A stretch of DNA of 19,850 nt. Source: Thermoflexus sp040289485. Its GTDB lineage: Bacteria; Chloroflexota; Anaerolineae; Thermoflexales; Thermoflexaceae. Where the stretch lies: the NCBI RefSeq assembly GCF_040289485.1, contig NZ_PSLG01000040.1, positions 1-19,850 of the forward strand. The letters are read 5' to 3'. Made by a program: the position numbers and the translations under genes. Shown piece after piece: positions 14,509-19,850 of the stretch. The notes below the pieces were generated by a model. That model did no database searches. It was not told where the DNA came from and saw only the letters and a program-made list of their open reading frames with translations. Position 1 is the first letter of the stretch, and every line of letters starts with the position of its first letter.

Positions 14509-15819
14509 TCAGACGGACGCCCGCCAGTGGCCATAGCAGAGGGCCGGCCGCGGGCGGGCCCGATGGCTCTCCAGGACCTGTCGGTAGAGCTCCAGGATGC
14601 GATCGGTGATGGTTGCCCATCCGAAGGCCTGGGCCCACCGCCGGCCGTTCTCCCCCATCCGCTGCCGCAACGCCTCGTCCCGCAGGAGCCGATCCAGGGC
14701 CCGGGCCAGGGCGACGGGCTGGCGCCGGGGCACCCGCAGGCCGGTCTCCCCGTGGCGGACCAGGTAGACCAGCCCCCCGACCTCCGAGGCGATCACCGGC
14801 CGGCCGCAGGCCATCGCCTCCAGGGCCACCAGGCCGAAGGACTCATAATCCGAGGGCATCACCACCACATCGGCCGCGTTGTAATAATCGGGCAGGGTCT
14901 CCTGGGCCTTGGCCCCGATGAAGGCCACCAGGTCGGCCACCCCCAGGTCCTCCCGCAACTGTTGCAGGCGGCGGAGCTCCGCGTCCGTTGAGGCCTCGGG
15001 ATCCCCGCCGATGAGGATCACCGCGAAGTCCCGGGTCCACGTGGGGCACTCCTGGGCCAGGATGGCCACCGCCCGGATCAGGGTCTCGATCCCCTTCAAC
15101 GGCTCGATGCGCCCCACATACAGGATGTAGCGCTTGTCCGGGGGGAACCCCAGCCGGCGCCGGGCCTCCGCCTGAGGGATGGGCCGGAAGTGCTCCAGAT
15201 CCACCCCCGGCGGGATCACGACGACGCGGGAGGGGTTCGCCCCATAGGCCCAGACCAGGTGGGCCTTCTCTGCCGGGGTGGCCGCCACCAGGCGGTCGGC
15301 CTCCCCGGCCAGCCGTCGCTCCGCCTCCAGGCGCGCCGGGGGCTCCCGCTCCCTCTCGCTGCAGGCCACTCGGTTCTTGAGGGACCCCAGGGTGTGGAAC
15401 ATGTGGATCACCGGGGCTCCCCAAGCGGCCCGCAGGGCCAGCGCGGCCAGCCCGGAGAGCCAGTAGTGGCTGTGGATCACATCGTAGGCGATCTGCTCCT
15501 GGGCCGCGAAGGCCTGCACGCGGGCGATGAACTCCGGGAGGTGTTCGACGAGGCGGTGCTTCTCGATGGGAACCTCCGGGCCGGCCGGGATGTGGATCAC
15601 CCGCCCCCCAGGGCCCAGTTCGTGGACCACGTGGGGCAGATGGGGGTTCTGGGAGCGGGTGAACACATCCACGGCGATGCCGTGTCGGGCGAGGGCCCGG
15701 GTCAGTTCGCGCACGTAGACGTTCATCCCCCCCGTGTCCTTGCCCCCCAGCGTGGCCAGGGGGCACGTGTGCAGGCTGATCATCGCCACCCGGCGCACCG
15801 CCGGCGCCGTCCCCTTCAT
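14509..15819 (-). CDS. GT4 glycosyltransferase (MshA/sucrose-synthase-like)
   Basis: 436-residue GT-B retaining glycosyltransferase. The N-terminus has the acceptor loop HTCPLATLGGKDTGGMNVYV (17-36), as in MshA, sucrose-phosphate synthase and mannosylfructose-phosphate synthase relatives. HSHYW (117-121) and VIPPGVDLEHF (201-211) follow. The donor site is YVGRIEPLKGIETLI (234-248), and the EX7E motif is E326-E334 in YESFGLVALEAMACGRPVIA. Acceptor and donor cannot be read from sequence; mycothiol synthesis is unlikely, as no other msh gene is here. The ATG overlaps the methyltransferase stop (ATGA, 15816-15819), giving tight translational coupling. Candidate products are a glycosylated lipid or a compatible solute. 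Confidence 0.88.
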   Translation of the reverse strand: MKGTAPAVRRVAMISLHTCPLATLGGKDTGGMNVYVRELTRALARHGIAVDVFTRSQNPHLPHVVHELGPGGRVIHIPAGPEVPIEKHRLVEHLPEFIARVQAFAAQEQIAYDVIHSHYWLSGLAALALRAAWGAPVIHMFHTLGSLKNRVACSEREREPPARLEAERRLAGEADRLVAATPAEKAHLVWAYGANPSRVVVIPPGVDLEHFRPIPQAEARRRLGFPPDKRYILYVGRIEPLKGIETLIRAVAILAQECPTWTRDFAVILIGGDPEASTDAELRRLQQLREDLGVADLVAFIGAKAQETLPDYYNAADVVVMPSDYESFGLVALEAMACGRPVIASEVGGLVYLVRHGETGLRVPRRQPVALARALDRLLRDEALRQRMGENGRRWAQAFGWATITDRILELYRQVLESHRARPRPALCYGHWRASV

Positions 15820-16643
15820 GCCCGGACCTCCTGGAACAGGACCCGTTCGTCCGCCCACGGCGGGGCCGCCGGGCGGACCTTCCGGGCCAGGAAGAAGGTG
15901 ACCTTGGCGTCCACCTCCAGCCCGCCCAGGGCGCGGATGCGAGGCTCGAAATGGGCCCAGACCGCCTGCCAATCCGGCTTGTCCCGCCACCCATACGCCC
16001 GCTCCAGCCAATCGCATTCGAACCGGATGAAGGCCTTCGCCTCCTCGGGATCCAGGTTCACCCCCGTGGGGTAGAAAGCCATCTGCTCCACCTGGAAGCC
16101 CATCCGCTCCAGGGCGGCCTGGATCTCCGCCTTGGTGAAAAAGCCGGCCCGGATGTATTGATAGATCTCCAGGGCCAGCCGCTGGGAGGGCGTCTCGGCA
16201 TCCTCCGGCGTGGTGGTGGCCAGGGCGAACCACCGCCCGGGCCGCAGCACCCGGTTCACCTCGTAGAACAGCCGGTGCAGCCCCTCGCGATCCAAGCAGA
16301 TGTCCTGGAGGGCCAGGAAACTGGCCACGCCGTCGAAGATCCCCGCTGGGAACGCCAAGCGGTAGGCGTCCATCTGGACGAAGGCGCTGGAGCGGGAGGC
16401 CCGCTCCCGGGCGTGCTGGCGGGCCAGCTCCACCTCGCAGCGGGCCAGGTCGATGCCCACCACCACCTGGGGCGGGGCCGCCCCCTCGATCTCCAGGGCG
16501 AACCATCCGTCCCCGGTCCCGATGTCCAGCCAGCGCTGGCCGGGCGCGATGGGGATGCGACGGACGATGGCCCGCCGCACCCCGTTGAGGTCGTCGTAGT
16601 AGGCCTCGAACTGCCGGATCACACGCAACCCTCGCTCCCCCAT
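15816..16643 (-). CDS. Class I SAM-dependent methyltransferase
   Basis: 275-residue Rossmann-fold methyltransferase. Motif I is WLDIGTGDGWFALE (38-51), the acidic ribose-binding residue is in VVGIDLA (61-67), and MDAYRLAFPAGIFDGVASF is the motif II/III region typical of the UbiE/Methyltransf_11 superfamily. RVLRPGRWFALATTTPED follows, and the C-terminal third is a family-specific extension with KAFIRFECDWLERAYGW. The substrate is unknown. GGAGGCGAGG precedes the ATG. The four-base overlap with the GT4 gene suggests the two act on the same molecule, for example a glycolipid or sugar, but this is inference. No dedicated promoter is obvious in the 37 bases upstream before the fumarase terminator. 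Confidence 0.85.
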   Translation of the reverse strand: MGERGLRVIRQFEAYYDDLNGVRRAIVRRIPIAPGQRWLDIGTGDGWFALEIEGAAPPQVVVGIDLARCEVELARQHARERASRSSAFVQMDAYRLAFPAGIFDGVASFLALQDICLDREGLHRLFYEVNRVLRPGRWFALATTTPEDAETPSQRLALEIYQYIRAGFFTKAEIQAALERMGFQVEQMAFYPTGVNLDPEEAKAFIRFECDWLERAYGWRDKPDWQAVWAHFEPRIRALGGLEVDAKVTFFLARKVRPAAPPWADERVLFQEVRA

Positions 16644-16680
16644 CGACCTCGCCTCCGGAACGGTTTCGCCGCGGACACAA

Positions 16681-16711
16681 ATCGGTGGGGCCTGCGGCAG
16701 GCCCCACCGAT
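16681..16711 (-). terminator. Rho-independent-type terminator after fumC
   Basis: Perfect 14-bp inverted repeat (ATCGGTGGGGCCTG with CAGGCCCCACCGAT) around a 3-base loop. In the minus direction it is followed by TTTGTGT, a short U-rich tract. It lies 51 bases after the fumarase stop and 38 before the methyltransferase start, separating the two units. Confidence 0.75.
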
Positions 16712-16762
16712 CCTCGCCGTCCAGGGAGACCTCGGGATACCGGACGTCCCGCCGGCGACGCC

Positions 16763-18178
<1,416 letters not shown>

Positions 18179-18223
18179 GGCGACCTCCTGAGGGCGGGTG
18201 TCACCACCGCCGCCCGCGGCCCC

Positions 18224-18451
18224 TCACCGCCAGAGACGGAAGATCAGGTTCAGCACCAGCGTCAGGATCAGGCTCAACAGGAGGGACGTGGCCAGCGGGA
18301 AGAAGAAGACGAAGTTCCCCTTCTGGATCAGGATGTCCCCGGGGAGACGGCCCAGGCCGGGGACCCGGCCGATCAGGATGAACAGGAAACCGAAGGCGAG
18401 GAAGAACAGGCCGATGAGGATGAACCAGCGCCCGAACTCCTGCAACGGCAT
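18224..18451 (-). CDS. DUF2905 family small membrane protein
   Basis: 75-residue inner-membrane protein. Two hydrophobic segments (about 8-28 and 47-72) flank a conserved loop RVPGLGRLPGDILIQKGNF, then FFPLATSLLLSLILTL; this loop and following helix are the DUF2905 pattern. Function is unknown. The ATG at 18451 (MPLQEFGRW) has GAGGGAGGG upstream. An in-frame ATG at 18511 would overlap the HNH gene by 32 bases and adds non-conserved residues. It lies 28 bases after the HNH gene and 45 before fumC. Confidence 0.85.
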   Translation of the reverse strand: MPLQEFGRWFILIGLFFLAFGFLFILIGRVPGLGRLPGDILIQKGNFVFFFPLATSLLLSLILTLVLNLIFRLWR

Positions 18452-18479
18452 CCGCTTCCCTCCCTCGGTCCCACGGGAT

Positions 18480-19019
18480 TCACCACCCTTCCAGATATTT
18501 GCGCCACTCACGGTATTCCCGCAAGTAGGCGCCGAAGAGATAGCCGACGGTCGGGACCGGCTCGAAGGGGGGGCGGAGCAGGGTCATGCGGGCCTCCGCC
18601 GGCGTGCGGTTCCCCTTGCGGCGGTTGCACGCCGGGCAGGCCGCCACCAGGTTCTCCCACGTGTGGGCCCCGCCCCGATGACGCGGGATCACATGGTCCA
18701 CCGTCAAGGAAGGGGAGGAGCGCCCGCAATACTGGCACGTCCACCCGTCCCGCCGCAGGATCTCCCGCTTGGTCAGGCGCAGCCGACGGGGTGGGCGGCG
18801 GACCGTATAGCGCAGCCGGATCACGGAGGGGCGGGGGAGGACACGGGAGGGGGTCCGTAGCGCGCCCCTCCCGTTCTCCAGAACCTCCGCCTTCCCGCTC
18901 AGCACCAGGGCGATGGCCCGGCGGAGGGGACAAACGTTCAATGGCTCGAAGTTGGCGTTCAGCACCAACACCGGCTCTCGCAGGGAGCACTCGGCTGGGA
19001 ACCTCCTTGAGGCCTCCAT
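18480..19019 (-). CDS. HNH endonuclease family protein
   Basis: 179-residue protein with a C-terminal HNH domain: C95xxC98 (TCQYCG), LTVDHVIPRHRGG (D108, H109), ENL with N123 and C128xxC131 (CPACNRRKGN), i.e. a zinc-stabilised beta-beta-alpha-metal nuclease. The N-terminal part, VLVLNANFEPLNVCPLRRAI (18-37) and GKAEVLE, is a conserved extension found in many chromosomal stand-alone HNH proteins of Cyanobacteria, Firmicutes and Chloroflexota. The substrate is unknown, and nothing suggests an intron or phage origin. The in-frame ATG at 19094 is rejected because a consensus -10 lies at 19050-19055. The start at 19019 fits a leader of about 24 bases, with GAAGGA as ribosome site. It is first of the HNH-DUF2905-fumC unit. 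Confidence 0.87.
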   Translation of the reverse strand: MEASRRFPAECSLREPVLVLNANFEPLNVCPLRRAIALVLSGKAEVLENGRGALRTPSRVLPRPSVIRLRYTVRRPPRRLRLTKREILRRDGWTCQYCGRSSPSLTVDHVIPRHRGGAHTWENLVAACPACNRRKGNRTPAEARMTLLRPPFEPVPTVGYLFGAYLREYREWRKYLEGW

Positions 19020-19049
19020 GGCCGGATCCTTCGGACAGGGCTCTCTTGA

Positions 19050-19055
19050 ATTATA
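19050..19055 (-). promoter_or_regulatory. -10 box of the HNH-DUF2905-fumC unit
   Basis: The minus strand reads TATAAT, with the weak -35-like CTGGCG 18 bases upstream (19074-19079). The predicted start near 19043 leaves about 24 bases before the ATG at 19019 and decides that start. Confidence 0.55.
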
Positions 19056-19170
19056 CGCGCAAAGAAAGGGATCCGCCAGCGCCGATCGCCCCATCGAACG
19101 GATGAAGGCGGGTGGCAGGGAAAGAACTACCCGGTGGGCGATGGGGATCTCGGAGGACAGGGGCAGGGCC

Positions 19171-19523
19171 CCTCCAGTGGTCGAGCGCCGCTTCTTCTAC
19201 GACAGGGCCACCGCCCTCACCCCCCCCGCCGACCCGGGGACTGCTCCCCTGGGTCGATCCGGGCGGTGGGGATCGGGGCTGGGTCACCGAGAGGGCCGGC
19301 TACGACGCGTGGGGGAACCTCACCCGCTGCGCATCGCAGGCCGTTGATGCGGGTCCTCCTGGTGCAGGACGCGGCGGGCGTCCCCGGGCGGGCCGGAGGC
19401 CTGGCCATCTGGGAGCGCCTCTTCTACGACGGCTACGGGATTGTCCCCCTCCAGCACCCGCCGGTTTACAACGGCCAGGACACCTCATGGGATCTTGATG
19501 CCCGGGAAGCCCGCCGCCACGTC
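19171..19523 (+). pseudogene. Remnant of an RHS/YD-repeat gene, frameshifted
   Basis: Three stretches resembling YD repeats lie in order in three different plus-strand frames: VVERRFFYDRATALTPP (frame 1, from 19177), then GWVTERAGYDAWGNLTR (frame 2, about 19277-19330), then VLLVQDAAGVPGRAGGLAIW plus ERLFYDGYG and NGQDTSWD (frame 3, from 19350). RHS proteins are large secreted or toxin-delivering shells built of such repeats. The first shift falls at a run of eight C (19220-19227); removing one C joins frames 1 and 2 into LTPPPTRGLLPWVD. The second shift lies near 19330-19350. No start, signal or intact frame remains, so this is a decayed fragment rather than a gene. The assignment rests on short motifs only. 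Confidence 0.5.
19220..19227. repeat. Run of eight C at a frameshift
   Basis: C8 homopolymer at the junction of the first two YD-repeat frames. It could be a slippage mutation in a dead gene or an assembly/sequencing error. Confidence 0.8.
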
Positions 19524-19667
19524 CCCCGGCAGCACCCGGCTGTTCTGATCGCCGATGACGGCGATGGGGGAATCGGACGCGATCCCCACACCGCCGATGA
19601 ACCCGCGCGGGACATGGCCGTCGGTCCCTTGGTTGAACGTTCGCGCACCGTCCACCCGGGAGGGCAC
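19485..19667 (-). pseudogene. Remnant of an extracellular repeat-domain protein
   Basis: The minus frame carries ARTFNQGTDGHVPRGFIG then GVGIASDSPIAVIGDQNS and VLPGDVAAGFPG before a TGA at 19485-19487. The pattern (TFNQ, P-GF-G, SD-PIAVIGDQN) resembles repeat domains of exported Chloroflexota proteins as I remember them; I cannot verify this. It lacks a convincing ribosome site, and a GTG at 19667 is the only nearby start. The frame is open back to the TAG at 19719, so it could also be a short free ORF of about 60 residues. A broken end of a larger gene is preferred. Confidence 0.35.
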
Positions 19668-19718
19668 ATCGCCCTCACCGGTTACCCACCCCCTTTGAGG
19701 GCACCTCCCTTGCCCATG

Positions 19719-19850
19719 CTAGCGGTTCGTAATGAAAGGCAGCCAGAGCCGAACGGGCATCGGCGTGGGCGCCTGCGCCAGATAGAACACCCCACCGCCA
19801 CCGGTCCCCGCATACAGGGTGGTGGGCCTCTGCGGGTCGATGGCCAGGGC
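19719..19850 (-). CDS. C-terminus of a beta-propeller (BNR/sortilin-like) repeat protein, partial
   Basis: The last 43 residues of a gene entering from the right edge, ending at TAG 19719-19721. ALAIDPQRPTTLYAGTGGGG is a typical blade of BNR/sortilin-like repeats (LAIDP...TLYAGT.GGGVF). It is followed by a short Pro/Thr linker and the tail RLWLPFITNR. Many exported Chloroflexota proteins end in a similar hydrophobic-proline tail followed by one or two basic residues, so this one is probably exported and perhaps surface-anchored (inference). Nothing can be said of the N-terminus. Confidence 0.75.
   Translation of the reverse strand, partial: ALAIDPQRPTTLYAGTGGGGVFYLAQAPTPMPVRLWLPFITNR

Noticed and set aside
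19485..19721. Possible stop-codon readthrough: the frame stays open for 77 codons after the TAG at 19719
   Set aside because: The tail before the TAG looks like a natural C-terminus, and the following codons are unlike the propeller. A chance open frame or separate remnant is simpler.

Overview
The window looks like a compact piece of chromosome from a thermophilic member of the Chloroflexota (Anaerolineae/Thermoflexia-like). This is inferred from the very high G+C (about two thirds or more by eye), tightly packed operons, Arg/Ala/Leu-rich proteins, and a partial repeat protein ending in the hydrophobic-proline tail (RLWLPFITNR) that I associate with exported Chloroflexota proteins. No marker gene here proves the taxonomy. 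No transposase, integrase, CRISPR array or tRNA was seen.

Layout. 1-2446 (minus): pyruvate-dehydrogenase-type complex, E1 alpha, E1 beta, then a lipoyl-bearing E2 that runs off the left edge. Its extended -10 box overlaps the stop codon of the gene upstream. 2510-8803 (minus): a chain read rmd, gmd, phosphohexomutase, tatD, long-chain polyprenyl diphosphate synthase, GT2 glycosyltransferase. It starts at an extended -10 promoter near 8918, with a second promoter before the polyprenyl synthase. The first three genes fit GDP-mannose/GDP-D-rhamnose supply, the polyprenyl synthase makes a lipid chain, and the GT2 resembles rhamnosyltransferases. 9063-12378 (plus, divergent): a GH130-type mannoside phosphorylase/hydrolase followed by a 770-residue protein joining a GT4 glycosyltransferase to an (alpha/alpha)6-barrel domain. 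12382-12804 (plus): RNase P RNA, with its -10 touching the stop codon of that fusion gene. 12994-14016 (plus): glyceraldehyde-3-phosphate dehydrogenase with its own promoter.

14055-16643 (minus): SAM methyltransferase, MshA/sucrose-synthase-like GT4 and a small unknown protein; the first two overlap by four bases. 16763-19019 (minus): HNH endonuclease, DUF2905 membrane protein and class II fumarase, closed by a perfect 14-bp hairpin. 19056-19718 holds no intact gene. It contains what look like remnants of an RHS/YD-repeat gene (plus strand, in three frames, one shift at a C8 run) and of an extracellular repeat protein (minus strand). 19719-19850 is the C-terminus of a beta-propeller-like repeat protein entering from the right.

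The genes combine central carbon metabolism (PDH, GAPDH, fumarase) with cell-surface or storage glycan metabolism. The most interesting part is the divergent pair of nucleotide-sugar synthesis (rmd-gmd-hexomutase) and mannoside phosphorolysis/transfer (GH130 plus the GT4-barrel fusion). If the GH130 is a phosphorylase it would release mannose-1-phosphate, the precursor of the GDP-sugar made by the opposite operon. This link is inference.
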